This document shows, piece after piece, positions 17,132 to 25,998 of a DNA stretch of 64,000 bases. Numbering within the stretch: the stretch's first letter is position 1; every line of letters starts with the position of its first letter. The stretch spans positions 28,023 through 92,022 of the forward strand of contig NZ_SUHQ01000030.1 in the NCBI RefSeq assembly GCF_004962245.1, given 5' to 3'. Position numbers and translations under genes: made by a program. The notes below the pieces were generated by a model. The model saw only the letters and a program-made list of their open reading frames with translations, did no database searches and was not told where the DNA came from. The stretch comes from Mesorhizobium sp. (GTDB taxonomy: Bacteria > Pseudomonadota > Alphaproteobacteria > Rhizobiales > Rhizobiaceae).

Positions 17132-18220
17132 ATGTTGCAGCAACAGAAAATCAGGACCACGGCCGGGCGTGGCCGCCTGTTCGACAGCATTCTCGACACG
17201 GTCGGCGATACGCCGGTGATCAGGATCAACAATCTCGGCCCCGATCATGTGACAATCTATGTGAAGGCCGAGTTCTTCAATCCGGCGGCGTCGGTGAAGG
17301 ACCGGCTGGCGCTCAACATCATCGAGGAGGGCGAGCGCAGCGGCGCCTTGAAGCCCGGCCAGACCGTCGTCGAGGCAACCAGCGGCAACACCGGCATTGG
17401 GCTGGCCATGGTCTGCGCGCAGAAGGGTTATCCGCTGGTGGTGACCATGGCCGACAGCTTCTCCATCGAGCGCCGCAAGCTGATGCGCATGCTGGGCGCC
17501 AAGGTGGTGCTGACGCCGCGCGCCCAGAAGGGCTTCGGCATGTACATGAAGGCTGTGGAACTGGCGCAAGCCAATGGCTGGTTCCTGGCCCGCCAGTTCG
17601 AGACCAAGGCCAATGCCGCCATTCACGAGGCGACGACGGCGCGCGAGATCATCAACGATTTCGCCGGATCGCGGCTCGACTGCTTCGTCACCGGCTACGG
17701 AACCGGTGGCACCGTCGTCGGTGTCGGGCGTGTGCTGCGCCGGGAGCGTCCGGAGACCAGGATCGTGCTGGCCGAACCCGCCAACGCTCAGCTCATCGGC
17801 AGCGGCAAGGCCCAGGAGCGCGGCGCCGACGATGCGCCGGCCGCCAGCCATCCGGCCTTCGAGCCGCACCCGATCCAGGGCTGGACACCGGATTTCATTC
17901 CCAACGTCCTGCAGGAGGCGGTCGACGCCGGCTTGTATGACGAGGTGGTGCCTGTTCCCGGGCCCGAGGGCATCAAGTGGGCCAAGGCACTGGCGCAGAA
18001 AGAAGGGATTTTCACCGGCATCTCCGGCGGGGCTACCTTCGCGGTGGCGCGCCAGATCGCGGAAAACGCTGCACCCGGCTCGGTGATCCTGTGCATGCTT
18101 CCCGACACCGGCGAACGCTATATGACGACGCCGCTGTTCGACGGCATCGAAGCCGAGATGGACGCGGAGGAAACAGCGCTTTCGCGCTCGACGCCTGGCT
18201 GCCAGTTTCCGACCGAGTAA
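17132..18220 (+). CDS. Cysteine synthase-like PLP enzyme
   Basis: A 362-aa fold-type II PLP enzyme of the cysteine synthase/cystathionine beta-synthase family. The PLP Lys is K56 in NPAASVKDRLA. The substrate loop is ATSGNTGIGLA near 86 and the phosphate-binding glycine loop is TGYGTGGTVVGVG near 190. ISGGATFA near 290 is also typical. An AGGAGGAG ribosome site precedes the ATG. It lacks CBS domains. The reaction would be beta-replacement on an activated serine by a sulfur (or other) nucleophile. It is followed 22 bp later by a PLP decarboxylase, so its product may feed that enzyme rather than general cysteine synthesis. Confidence 0.85.
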   Translation: MLQQQKIRTTAGRGRLFDSILDTVGDTPVIRINNLGPDHVTIYVKAEFFNPAASVKDRLALNIIEEGERSGALKPGQTVVEATSGNTGIGLAMVCAQKGYPLVVTMADSFSIERRKLMRMLGAKVVLTPRAQKGFGMYMKAVELAQANGWFLARQFETKANAAIHEATTAREIINDFAGSRLDCFVTGYGTGGTVVGVGRVLRRERPETRIVLAEPANAQLIGSGKAQERGADDAPAASHPAFEPHPIQGWTPDFIPNVLQEAVDAGLYDEVVPVPGPEGIKWAKALAQKEGIFTGISGGATFAVARQIAENAAPGSVILCMLPDTGERYMTTPLFDGIEAEMDAEETALSRSTPGCQFPTE

Positions 18221-18242
18221 CAGCGTATAGGGAGCGACGCGG

Positions 18243-19730
18243 ATGGACGCCATGTTGAAAGCCGCTGGCACGGCTGCCGAAGAAACGCTCGATCCGGTCG
18301 ACTGGGCCGAGGTTCAGGCGCTGTCGCATCGGATCGTCGACGATGCCGTCGACTATCTGCGCGATGTTCGGGAACGTCCCGTGTGGCGGGACATGCCCGC
18401 TGAGGTGAAAGCCTTTTTCGCGGAGCCCCTGCCGCGCTCGCCGCAGCCGCTTTCCCAGGTCTATGGCGAGGTTGCGCGGAATGTAATGGCCTATCCGATG
18501 GGCAACATCCATCCGCGCTTCTGGTCCTGGTATATGGGATCGAGCAATTTCACCGGGGCACTCGGCGATTTCCTGGCGGCGATCCAGGGTTCCAACCTCG
18601 GTGGCGGCAACCATGCCGCCGCGCTGATGGACAGCCAGGTCGTCGACTGGTGCAAGCAGATGATGGGCTTTCCCCAATCGGCCAGCGGCACGCTGGTCAG
18701 CGGCGGCTCGATGGCCAACATCATCGGCCTGACCGTGGCGCGCAACGTCAAGGCAGGCGTCGATGTGCGCGAGCATGGCGTCGCCGCCGTAGCAAACCCG
18801 CTGCGTTTCTACGGTTCGGACCAGCTTCACTCCTGCCATCGCAAGGCGATGGAAGCGCTCGGCCTGGGCAACCAGGCGCTTCGACGCATCCCCACCGATG
18901 CCGGATTGCGGATCGATATCGATGCCTTGCGGGCGGCGATCGCCGAGGACCGCAAGGCGGGTTTTCGGCCGGCCTGCGTAATCGGCACGGCAGGCACTGT
19001 GAACACCGGAGCAATCGACGATCTGCAGGCGCTTGCAAGTCTGGCGGCGCAAGAGGACCTCTGGTTCCATGTCGATGGCTGCATCGGCGCGCTGATCGCC
19101 ATCGCGCCGGAAAATTCCTATCGCGTTGCCGGCATCGAGCACGCCCACTCCATCGCGCTCGACCCGCACAAATGGCTGCACGCCCCGTTCGAGGTCGGCT
19201 GCGCCCTGATCAGGGATGCCGCATCGCATCGCAACACGTTTGCGGTGACGCCGGAATATCTGGAGTCGACGCCGCGCGGCCTCGCCTCCGGACAATGGTT
19301 GCATGATTTTGGCCTGCAGACGTCACGCGGTTTCAGGGCGCTCAAGGTGTGGATGGCGCTGAAGGAGCACGGCATCGAGAAGTTCGGCCGCCTGATCGAC
19401 CAGAACATCGCACAGGGCCTCACGCTCGGCAGGCTGATCGAGGCCGAGCCGCTGCTGGAACTGATCGCGCCACCGAACATCAACATCGTCTGTTTTCGCT
19501 ACCGCGGCGACGGGCTGACGGCCGAGCAGCAGAAGGCACTCAACACCGAGATCATGCTGAGGCTGCAGGAGGAGGGCACCGCAGCCCTTTCAGATACGAC
19601 GGTGCACGGCCAGCATTGCCTGCGGGTGGCGATCAACAATCACCGAACCCAGCGCGAGGACCTGGACCTGCTGGTGCGGGAAACAGTGCGCCTCGGACGA
19701 GAGATTTCAAGGCTTGGCGTCGCCAGTTGA
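18243..19730 (+). CDS. PLP-dependent amino acid decarboxylase (group II)
   Basis: A 495-aa fold-type I decarboxylase of the group that includes aromatic amino acid, glutamate and cysteine sulfinate decarboxylases. The PLP Lys is K310 in ALDPHKWLHAPF. D278 in FHVDGCIGA should hold the pyridine nitrogen, and the His residues of QLHSCHRKA near 196-199 stack on PLP. HPRFWSWYMGSSN near residue 90 is a typical substrate-side loop. The substrate cannot be read directly. Placed 22 bp after a cysteine-synthase-like gene, it may decarboxylate a sulfur-containing amino acid such as cysteate, cysteine sulfinate or cysteine. It runs convergent with the binding-protein gene. Confidence 0.82.
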   Translation: MDAMLKAAGTAAEETLDPVDWAEVQALSHRIVDDAVDYLRDVRERPVWRDMPAEVKAFFAEPLPRSPQPLSQVYGEVARNVMAYPMGNIHPRFWSWYMGSSNFTGALGDFLAAIQGSNLGGGNHAAALMDSQVVDWCKQMMGFPQSASGTLVSGGSMANIIGLTVARNVKAGVDVREHGVAAVANPLRFYGSDQLHSCHRKAMEALGLGNQALRRIPTDAGLRIDIDALRAAIAEDRKAGFRPACVIGTAGTVNTGAIDDLQALASLAAQEDLWFHVDGCIGALIAIAPENSYRVAGIEHAHSIALDPHKWLHAPFEVGCALIRDAASHRNTFAVTPEYLESTPRGLASGQWLHDFGLQTSRGFRALKVWMALKEHGIEKFGRLIDQNIAQGLTLGRLIEAEPLLELIAPPNINIVCFRYRGDGLTAEQQKALNTEIMLRLQEEGTAALSDTTVHGQHCLRVAINNHRTQREDLDLLVRETVRLGREISRLGVAS

Positions 19731-19782
19731 CGCCGGCTTTCCCGTTGCGCTGACCGCCGGCTGTCCGATCCGGCGACACAGA

Positions 19783-21429
19783 CTACGCGTCGTCGAGCCA
19801 GACCTTCTCGAAATGCTGCTCCAGCGACTGGTGCTGTTCGCATCCGTGCACGCCTTTGCGGAACGTGCGGTAGACCGAGCGCCAATAGGGCTGGATGATG
19901 ATGCCGGAGTCGCGCAGATTCTGTTCGATCTTGGCCATGATCTCCTTGCGTGCACCGGCGTCGGGCGTGGCCAGAGCCTTGTCGAGCAAAGCGTCGAATT
20001 CCGGATTGGCGTAAGCGCTCTCGTTCCAGGCGGCGCCGGACTTGTAGGCAAGAGCCAACACCTGGACGCCCAGCGGCCGGCCGAGCCACTCGGTGCAGGA
20101 GAAGGGATATTTGCTCCAGTCGTTCCAGAACGTCGCCGCCGGAAGCACGGTGCGTTTGACCTTCAGCCCGGCGTCGCGCATCTGCGCGGCGATGGCGTCG
20201 CCGGTGTTCTTCTGCCAGTCGACGTCGACGGAGATGAGATCGTATTCGTGGTCGGACTTGCCGGCCTCGGCAAGCAGGGCCTTGGCTTGGTCGACATCGC
20301 GCACCGCCGGCCCGATATCGGCGTATTCGGCATGCATCGGCCCGACATGGTGGTTCTCGGCCGGCTTGCCCCGGTCGTCCATGCCGATCTTCAGGATCGC
20401 GCCGTTGTCGACAGCGAGCTGGGCGGCGCGCCGTACCCTGACGTCGTCATAGGGCGGATTGCCGACATTGAAGCGCGCGACGATCGTCGAGCCGGTGGCA
20501 AGCTCCGAATTGCTCAGATCCATGGCGTCCGTCTGCGAAACCGTGTCGGCGGCCGTTTCGTGGTTGGTGTCGATCTCGCCCGATTCAAAAGCCGAGAACA
20601 TGGCATTGGGATCGGAGCCGTAGTCGATCCACTGGATGCCGTCGAGGTAGAAGTCGCCTTTCCACCACGGCTTATCCTTGCGGCGGACCTCGGCGCCGAC
20701 CTCGGCGTCCCATGCCACCAGTTCGCAAGGTCCAGTGGTGATCGCCAGCGCCTTCGGCGGATCGCCGTCGCCATCGTAGCTGCGGTGCATGATCAGCGCC
20801 GGATAGTCGGTCATGCCGGCGATCAGCGAAATGTCGGGCTTCGGCAGATTGAGCCGGACGGTAAAGTCGTCGACACGCTCGATGCCGCCGTCGACCGGTT
20901 TCTTGGAGGCGGCGTCGACCAGCGCCCCCATGCGCTCTGCGACCGAATTGCCGGCGACGCTGGCATCGCACCAGCGCGTAAGATTGTGGACGACGTCGTC
21001 GGCGTTGAAGGTGTCGCCGTTCGACCAGGTGATGCCCTTGCGGACGTGCAGCGTGAGCACGCGAGCGTCGTCGCTGGTCTCCCAGCTCTCGAGCAGCCAC
21101 GGCTCGAAAGTGAAATCGCGGTTCCAACGCACCAGATATTCGTTGCACTGGCGGGCAACGTTGGACATTTCAACGCCGTCGAAAGTGCGCGGGTCCTTCC
21201 AGCCCTTGACGTTCATGGCGACGCGCAAGACACCGCCGCGCTTCGGCTCCTCGGCTGCCCTGGACGGGGAGGGCGCAAGGCCGCCAAGCGCCAGCGCGCC
21301 GGCGGCGCTGACGCCGAGCGCGGCCATGCTGGCGAGATATTCGCGCCGATTCATCTGGCCTTTCTTGAAGCCGTCGGCGACGGGCTCGGCCTGCGGATGC
21401 AACGCTCTGTCGGTCAACATGAACTTCAT
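19783..21429 (-). CDS. Peptide/nickel-type ABC transporter substrate-binding protein
   Basis: A 548-aa solute-binding protein of the DppA/OppA family (SBP_bac_5). The start at 21429 follows an excellent AAGGAGGG site. A short basic leader is followed by MNRREYLASMAALG and an Ala-rich hydrophobic stretch, a Tat-like export signal. Family marks include ITWSNGDTFNADDVVHNL near residue 150 and PPYDDVRVRRAAQLAVD near 340. It would capture a peptide or other small organic ligand in the periplasm. No permease or ATPase genes lie next to it in the window, so it is an orphan or uses a remote transporter. Last gene of the catabolic cluster. Confidence 0.85.
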   Translation of the reverse strand: MKFMLTDRALHPQAEPVADGFKKGQMNRREYLASMAALGVSAAGALALGGLAPSPSRAAEEPKRGGVLRVAMNVKGWKDPRTFDGVEMSNVARQCNEYLVRWNRDFTFEPWLLESWETSDDARVLTLHVRKGITWSNGDTFNADDVVHNLTRWCDASVAGNSVAERMGALVDAASKKPVDGGIERVDDFTVRLNLPKPDISLIAGMTDYPALIMHRSYDGDGDPPKALAITTGPCELVAWDAEVGAEVRRKDKPWWKGDFYLDGIQWIDYGSDPNAMFSAFESGEIDTNHETAADTVSQTDAMDLSNSELATGSTIVARFNVGNPPYDDVRVRRAAQLAVDNGAILKIGMDDRGKPAENHHVGPMHAEYADIGPAVRDVDQAKALLAEAGKSDHEYDLISVDVDWQKNTGDAIAAQMRDAGLKVKRTVLPAATFWNDWSKYPFSCTEWLGRPLGVQVLALAYKSGAAWNESAYANPEFDALLDKALATPDAGARKEIMAKIEQNLRDSGIIIQPYWRSVYRTFRKGVHGCEQHQSLEQHFEKVWLDDA

Positions 21430-21601
21430 CGTCGATCCCTCCTTGTCGGTGCCCGGCCGATCGCTTCGCGGGGGCGGATGCGTTTCGCCGGTGTGCCTAT
21501 GGCCATCGGCAATGATAGTGCGGGCTCTACCGGGAAAGTGTTCACGTTTCCGCAGTTGTTGTGCACTGTTCCGCAGCGGTGGAAGTGGAGCTTGCGCTGC
21601 T

Positions 21602-21630
21602 GGGGGCGCGAAGGATCGCCAGCCTTTGAG
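21602..21630. repeat. 29-bp dispersed repeat, copy A
   Basis: The block GGGGGCGCGAAGGATCGCC followed by AGCCTTTGAG is repeated at 63895-63923 with one mismatch in 29, and a shorter version occurs near 39760-39778. It lies in the gap between the binding-protein and hydrolase genes. Confidence 0.8.
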
Positions 21631-21674
21631 TCCCGAATGGCTGCTGCGATTTCCCGCCAGCGGGGAACTCGACG

Positions 21675-22649
21675 TCAATACGGCCACTCGCCCTTGCCGA
21701 GCGTCGCGATGGCGGCGACGATGCGCGTGAACGCTTCGCCGGCCCGTGGCACGGTTTTGCGGGCGCGCAGGAAACTGTGCACGAGGCGCGGTTCCTCGTG
21801 CCACCAGGAGCGGCCGCCAGCGGCGAGGATGCGGTCGCGATAGGCCTCGCCGTCCGATGACAGCGGATCGCATTGCGCTGATATGACGACCGTCGGCGGC
21901 AGGCCGGAGAAATCGGTGTCGCGCAGCGGTGAGAAGGTCGGATCGTCTGGTGCCTGTGCCTTGCCGGAACGGACCTGACGGTAGAATTCGATGTCACTGA
22001 GCGTCAGCAGCGGCGCTTCGGCGTGCTCGACATAGGAGCCGGCGCTCTCATCGCTGCCCAGCTCGGGATAGATCAGCACCTGGCCGATTGCGGGGCGAGC
22101 GTGGCGGCGCGCCGCGTGCGCGACCGCGGCGGCGAGATTGCCGCCGGCGCTCTCACCGCACAGCACGATCGGCAAGGCCGTTGTCGCCGCCGCCCATTCG
22201 AACACCGCCAGCGCATCGTCGAAGGCGGCCGGATGCAGGTGTTCGGGCGCCAGACGGTAGTCGGCGGACAAGACTGCGAAGCCGGTGCCGGCGCAGATCT
22301 CGGCGCAGATGTCGTCATGACTGTCGAGCCCGCCGAGCACGAAGCCGCCGCCGTGATAATAGACGACCATCGCCTGCGGTGCCTTGCCCGCCAGATGGTA
22401 GCGCCGGACAGGGATCGCATGGCCGCCGGCGGCAACCGTGCCGTCGCTGGCTTCGACACCTGCAGGATAGCCTCGGTGGAACGCCCGGCACATCGTGTCA
22501 TAGAGCGCCCGCTGCTGGTCGACCGGCAGGTCCATTTCGGGCGGATACCATGCGTTGACCCGGTCGACATAGGTCCACAGCGCCGGCTCGAGCAGCGTCG
22601 CGTATTTTCCCCGGTTTGCTGTCTCGGGCTTTTCGGCGTCACTGACCAT
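21675..22649 (-). CDS. Alpha/beta hydrolase, hormone-sensitive-lipase family
   Basis: A 324-aa serine hydrolase, probably a cytoplasmic carboxylesterase. The oxyanion motif YYHGGGFVLGG lies near residue 95 and the nucleophile elbow CGESAGGN near 165. The acid is likely in the SAQCDPL segment near 260 and the catalytic His in LVHSFLR near 290. The ATG at 22649 is preferred over the one at 22655 because the GGGAGCGG ribosome site would touch the latter. It lies between a cysteine hydrolase and a periplasmic binding protein, suggesting breakdown of an imported ester, amide or lactone. Substrate unknown. Confidence 0.82.
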   Translation of the reverse strand: MVSDAEKPETANRGKYATLLEPALWTYVDRVNAWYPPEMDLPVDQQRALYDTMCRAFHRGYPAGVEASDGTVAAGGHAIPVRRYHLAGKAPQAMVVYYHGGGFVLGGLDSHDDICAEICAGTGFAVLSADYRLAPEHLHPAAFDDALAVFEWAAATTALPIVLCGESAGGNLAAAVAHAARRHARPAIGQVLIYPELGSDESAGSYVEHAEAPLLTLSDIEFYRQVRSGKAQAPDDPTFSPLRDTDFSGLPPTVVISAQCDPLSSDGEAYRDRILAAGGRSWWHEEPRLVHSFLRARKTVPRAGEAFTRIVAAIATLGKGEWPY

Positions 22650-22682
22650 CGCCATCCGCTCCCACCAAATCCCCTGGGAGCG

Positions 22683-23363
22683 TCAGAGCTCGCCGTAAAG
22701 GCGGGCCGCGTTTTCATAGGTGAAGCGCAAAGGCACCGAACCTACGACCTGCCATGCATCGACCGTCTCACCTGCCATCAATCGGCACGCGCCCTCGGTG
22801 GTGGTGACGGCGCCGCCATAGAGCCGGTTGGCAAGGTTGAGGATGGCTGTCTGGTGCATTGCCGTGCTGCCGCTGCCGCACGCATCCTTGACCAGCAGCA
22901 CGCGAAAGCCTGATGACACTGCATCCCTGACGGTGGCGTCGATGCAGGCCTCGGTCCACACGCCGGCAACGACCAGCCACTCGATCCCTTTGGCCTTGAG
23001 CCGGCCCGCGGCAGGGCCTGCACCGAGGGCGCTGGCCTCAGTCTTGACCAGCATCATCTCGCCGGCGACCGGCGCCACTTCGGGACAGATCGCGGTGAGC
23101 GGATCGTCCTTGTCGGAGAAAGCCGACCTGCCATTCGCATCGACCGGATGGAACCGCCGCGCCTCCTTGGTAAGATCGACGATATAAGCCGAATGGTAGA
23201 GCAACACTTTGTTGGACCGCGCCGTTGCCTGCAGGCGTTGGACGTTGGCGAGAATGTCGCCAAAACCCTCGACGAGATAGCGCTTGTCCTGCCGATGCTC
23301 CTCCTGGAGGTCGACGAAGACCGCGGCCACCGTGCCGCGCTCGATCGAGACCGGGCCTTTCAT
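22683..23363 (-). CDS. Isochorismatase-family cysteine hydrolase
   Basis: A 226-aa cytoplasmic hydrolase with the catalytic triad of the family: D18 (FVDLQEEH), K107 (LVKTEAS) and C140 (VWTEACIDATVRDA). This group includes nicotinamidases, N-carbamoyl hydrolases and biuret or hydantoin pathway amidases. The ATG directly follows the stop codon of the M24 gene with no spacer, so the two are co-translated. An amidase step acting on a product of the M24 protein or on an imported amide is a fair inference; the substrate is not known. Confidence 0.82.
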   Translation of the reverse strand: MKGPVSIERGTVAAVFVDLQEEHRQDKRYLVEGFGDILANVQRLQATARSNKVLLYHSAYIVDLTKEARRFHPVDANGRSAFSDKDDPLTAICPEVAPVAGEMMLVKTEASALGAGPAAGRLKAKGIEWLVVAGVWTEACIDATVRDAVSSGFRVLLVKDACGSGSTAMHQTAILNLANRLYGGAVTTTEGACRLMAGETVDAWQVVGSVPLRFTYENAARLYGEL

Positions 23364-24668
23364 TCAAACCTGCCTGTCAAGAAAGTCGTCCTCATAGGGA
23401 AAGCGCGACAGAAGCTCGGTGCCGGTCTCGGTGACCAGGATCTCGTCCTCGAGCTTGACACCCTCGCGTCCGCCTTTCTCGCCGATATAGCTCTCGACGC
23501 TGACCACCATGCCGGGCACGACAAAACCGTCGCGGCCATAGATCTCGTAGTCCATGGCGTGCGCGATGAACGGCGTCTCGCCATGCATGCCGACGCCGTG
23601 CATGACCGACGTATAGCGCTGGTCGACGAAGCGGTCCGGGATCTTCCAGGCCTTTTCGGCAATCTCGCGAAACGCCATGCCCGGCTTGACGATCGAGATG
23701 TTGTGCTGAACCTGGTCGTGGGCCATGCGGTAAAGCGATTTCTGATAATCGGTCGGCTTGCCCGGCCCACAGCGGAAGGTGCGCGAGAAGTCCGAATAAT
23801 AGCCGTAGCAGCCGATCGTATCGGTATCCAGCGCCAAAAGTTCGCCCGGCCTGATCTTGCGGCCGCTCGCCTCGTTGAACCACGGGTTGGTGCGCTGGCC
23901 CGAGGTGAGCAGGCGGGTTTCGATGAACTCGCCGCCCTGCCGGATCACCTCGTGATACATGATGGCGAACAGATCGTTTTCGGACACGCCGGGCTTGATC
24001 GCCTCGCGCACCGCATAGACGGCGGCCTCGGCGCCGGCCATCGACACCTGCAGGCATTTGACCTCTTCCGGCGTCTTGACCGCGCGCACCGCCAGGATTT
24101 CGCCCTGGCAATCCCTGATCTCGCAACCGCGCTTTTCCAGCGCCAGCGCCTGCAAATGACCACAGCGATCGAGGCCGAGCTTCATCGAGCCGCCGCCATG
24201 CGTTTTCAGCAATTCGGCGATCTCGTCGGCGAACGGGCCTGCTGTTTCGTCGTCGCGGCCCGAGACGGAGGACCAGACCAGCTTGGACGGACGCGCCTCG
24301 TCGATCGTGTCGAGCACCATGGAGACATGGTAGCTTTGCGGATATTCGAACAGCACGATCGGCCCTGATGTCGGGATGAAGAAATAGCGCGTCGAGTTGC
24401 GCAGGAAATAGCCGAACATATTGCGTGAGCCGGTGGCGTAACGCTGGTTGTAGGGGTCGAATAGCACGACGCCGCCATAGCCGGCCTCGCGCATCCAGGC
24501 GCGCAACCTGGCCAGCCGTCCCTTGCGCAGCGCGTCCGCGTCGATGAAGGACGGCTCGGTGTCGGACAGCCACATGCCGCCGGCCGGGTCGGACGCCGCC
24601 GGGTGGCGCATGCGGTCCTTGAAATCCACGTCCTCGGTGCTGTCGGGGTCAAAAACGACAATGCTCAT
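23364..24668 (-). CDS. M24-family metallo-enzyme, DddP/creatinase-like
   Basis: A 434-aa pita-bread-fold protein. The start at 24668 has a CAGGAGGC site. Metal ligands are visible: D281 and D283 (LDTDTIG), D293 (YSDFSR), H357 (MHGVGMHGETP), E392 (VVSVESYIG) and E407 (VKLEDEI). The motifs ETRLLTSGQRTNPWF and the run from 270 to 430 resemble the DMSP lyase DddP and its Xaa-Pro dipeptidase relatives. The residue aligned by hand with the reported catalytic Asp377 of DddP is Gly here, so lyase activity is doubtful. It could be a peptidase, creatinase or unknown hydrolase. It is coupled to a cysteine hydrolase and preceded by a GlxA-type regulator. Confidence 0.8.
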   Translation of the reverse strand: MSIVVFDPDSTEDVDFKDRMRHPAASDPAGGMWLSDTEPSFIDADALRKGRLARLRAWMREAGYGGVVLFDPYNQRYATGSRNMFGYFLRNSTRYFFIPTSGPIVLFEYPQSYHVSMVLDTIDEARPSKLVWSSVSGRDDETAGPFADEIAELLKTHGGGSMKLGLDRCGHLQALALEKRGCEIRDCQGEILAVRAVKTPEEVKCLQVSMAGAEAAVYAVREAIKPGVSENDLFAIMYHEVIRQGGEFIETRLLTSGQRTNPWFNEASGRKIRPGELLALDTDTIGCYGYYSDFSRTFRCGPGKPTDYQKSLYRMAHDQVQHNISIVKPGMAFREIAEKAWKIPDRFVDQRYTSVMHGVGMHGETPFIAHAMDYEIYGRDGFVVPGMVVSVESYIGEKGGREGVKLEDEILVTETGTELLSRFPYEDDFLDRQV

Positions 24669-24771
24669 GGGTGCCTCCTGGAAGCGGAGAAGATGAGCCA
24701 TGCCTTGCGCTGAGGCTGTGCGGGATACCGCAGATGTTGTGCTGGATGCCGCAGAGACGCCGGAGGGACAG

Positions 24772-24822
24772 CACCCCCCTCTGGCTTGCGGGGGAGATGG
24801 CCGGCAGGGCCAGAGGGGGGTG
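24772..24822. repeat. RIME-like palindromic repeat
   Basis: Perfect 14-bp inverted arms CACCCCCCTCTGGC (24772-24785) and GCCAGAGGGGGGTG (24809-24822) flank a loop containing GGGGGAGATGGCCGGCAGG. The same GAGATGGCCGGCAGG core occurs in the larger palindrome at 61969-62117. It fits the rhizobial intergenic mosaic element type. Confidence 0.75.
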
Positions 24823-24861
24823 GAAAGGAACTCGGCAAGGCGCGCCTGGTGCGACGACGCC

Positions 24862-25839
24862 CTAACGCCTCCGCGCCACCTTCGGCGCATGCCCATGCTC
24901 CTCTCTGAACGCCCGGGCAAAACTCGACATCGAAGCAAAACCGCAGGCCAGCGCCACGTCGCGCACCATCAGCGTCGAATGCGCCAAGAGATCAGCGGCG
25001 CGCTTCAGCCGCAGGCGGCGGTAATAGCCGTTGGGCGAGATGCTGAGCTCGGAGCGGAAATTGCGTTCGAGCTTGTCGGAGGACACCCCGAGCCTCTCCG
25101 CCAGCTCCGTCATGCCCAGGCGCTCCTCCACCGCATCCTCCATGATGGCGATGGCCGAGAGAACCAGTTCGTTCTGGACGCCGGTACGTAAGCGCAGCGG
25201 CATCAGCTTGCGGTCGACGCTGGAGCGCAGCGGGCTGTGCACGAACCATTCGGCGACGCCGGCCGCGAGCTCGGCGCCATAATCGTTGGTGATGATCTCC
25301 AGCATCATGTCGAGACTGCCGACGCCGCCGGCCGAGGTGAAGCGCTTGCGGTCGATGACGTAGAGATCGCGCCTGAGCTCGATGTCCGGAAACGCCTCGG
25401 TGAAGGCCGCCTGGCTGGTCCAGTGCAAGGTGCAGGCATGGCCGTCGAGCAGGCCGGCCCGCGCCAAAAAGAAGGCGGCATCGGCCACCGCGCCGATATG
25501 GGCGCCACCGCGCAGGCTCTTGCGGATCCAGCTCACGGCATCGTCGGCGACAAGATGATCGGCATTGCCGCCCGAACAGACGACGATACGATCAACCTTC
25601 GGCGCATCGCCGGCGAAAAAGCCGGGCTGGATGACGACGCCGTTCGAAGCCTCGACCGGCCCTGCGGCGGCGCCGACAATGATCCAGCGATAGCAGTCTT
25701 TTTTCGCGAGCACATTGGCCGCGCGCAACGGCTCGATCACCGAACTGAACGCCATCATCGGAAAGCCGGGGAAGACCAGCACCGCGAAGGTGAGGGGGGT
25801 GTCTGGGGGCTTTGGCTGGTCGCGCTCACGAATAGTCAT
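24862..25839 (-). CDS. GlxA-type AraC-family transcriptional regulator
   Basis: A 325-aa regulator with an N-terminal DJ-1/PfpI-like amidotransferase fold (FAVLVFPGFPMMAFSSVIEPLRAAN; CSGGNADH) and a C-terminal AraC DNA-binding domain (LAERLGVSSDKLERNF, ARDVALACGF-like VRDVALACGFASMSSFARAF). The ATG at 25839 is chosen because the family starts directly before the first beta strand; the longer open frame runs through a palindromic repeat. GlxA-type regulators often control catabolism of choline, carnitine, arginine or amides. It lies just upstream of the M24 gene and is its likely regulator. Confidence 0.82.
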   Translation of the reverse strand: MTIRERDQPKPPDTPLTFAVLVFPGFPMMAFSSVIEPLRAANVLAKKDCYRWIIVGAAAGPVEASNGVVIQPGFFAGDAPKVDRIVVCSGGNADHLVADDAVSWIRKSLRGGAHIGAVADAAFFLARAGLLDGHACTLHWTSQAAFTEAFPDIELRRDLYVIDRKRFTSAGGVGSLDMMLEIITNDYGAELAAGVAEWFVHSPLRSSVDRKLMPLRLRTGVQNELVLSAIAIMEDAVEERLGMTELAERLGVSSDKLERNFRSELSISPNGYYRRLRLKRAADLLAHSTLMVRDVALACGFASMSSFARAFREEHGHAPKVARRR

Positions 25840-25906
25840 GACTTCAACCGTGCCGTCGGCAATTGCAGTGAAGGCCACAATTCTGCCCCTCAACCCTCTG
25901 CCGGAA

Positions 25907-25935
25907 CCTTCTCCCCGTGAGGGACGGGGAGAAGG
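25907..25935. repeat. Strong intergenic hairpin, perfect 12-bp arms
   Basis: CCTTCTCCCCGT (25907-25918) and ACGGGGAGAAGG (25924-25935) with loop GAGGG. It lies between the gamma-lyase stop and the GlxA start. No T-run follows on either strand, so it looks more like a repeat element than an intrinsic terminator. Confidence 0.7.
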
Positions 25936-25998
25936 GGCTTGGCCACAAAGCTGGGGCAGCGCCAACGTCGAAGCGGTTGCCTGGCACGCGTCCCCCCT

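Noticed and set aside
19714..21843. Plus-strand open frame of 709 codons
   Set aside because: Antisense to the substrate-binding protein, which has a signal peptide, family motifs and a strong ribosome site.
23364..24668. Assignment of the M24 gene as dddP
   Set aside because: Motif similarity is good but the catalytic Asp position appears to be Gly, so the symbol is not given.
25907..25935. Intrinsic terminator after the gamma-lyase gene
   Set aside because: The hairpin is strong but neither strand has a following T-run, so it is listed as a repeat.
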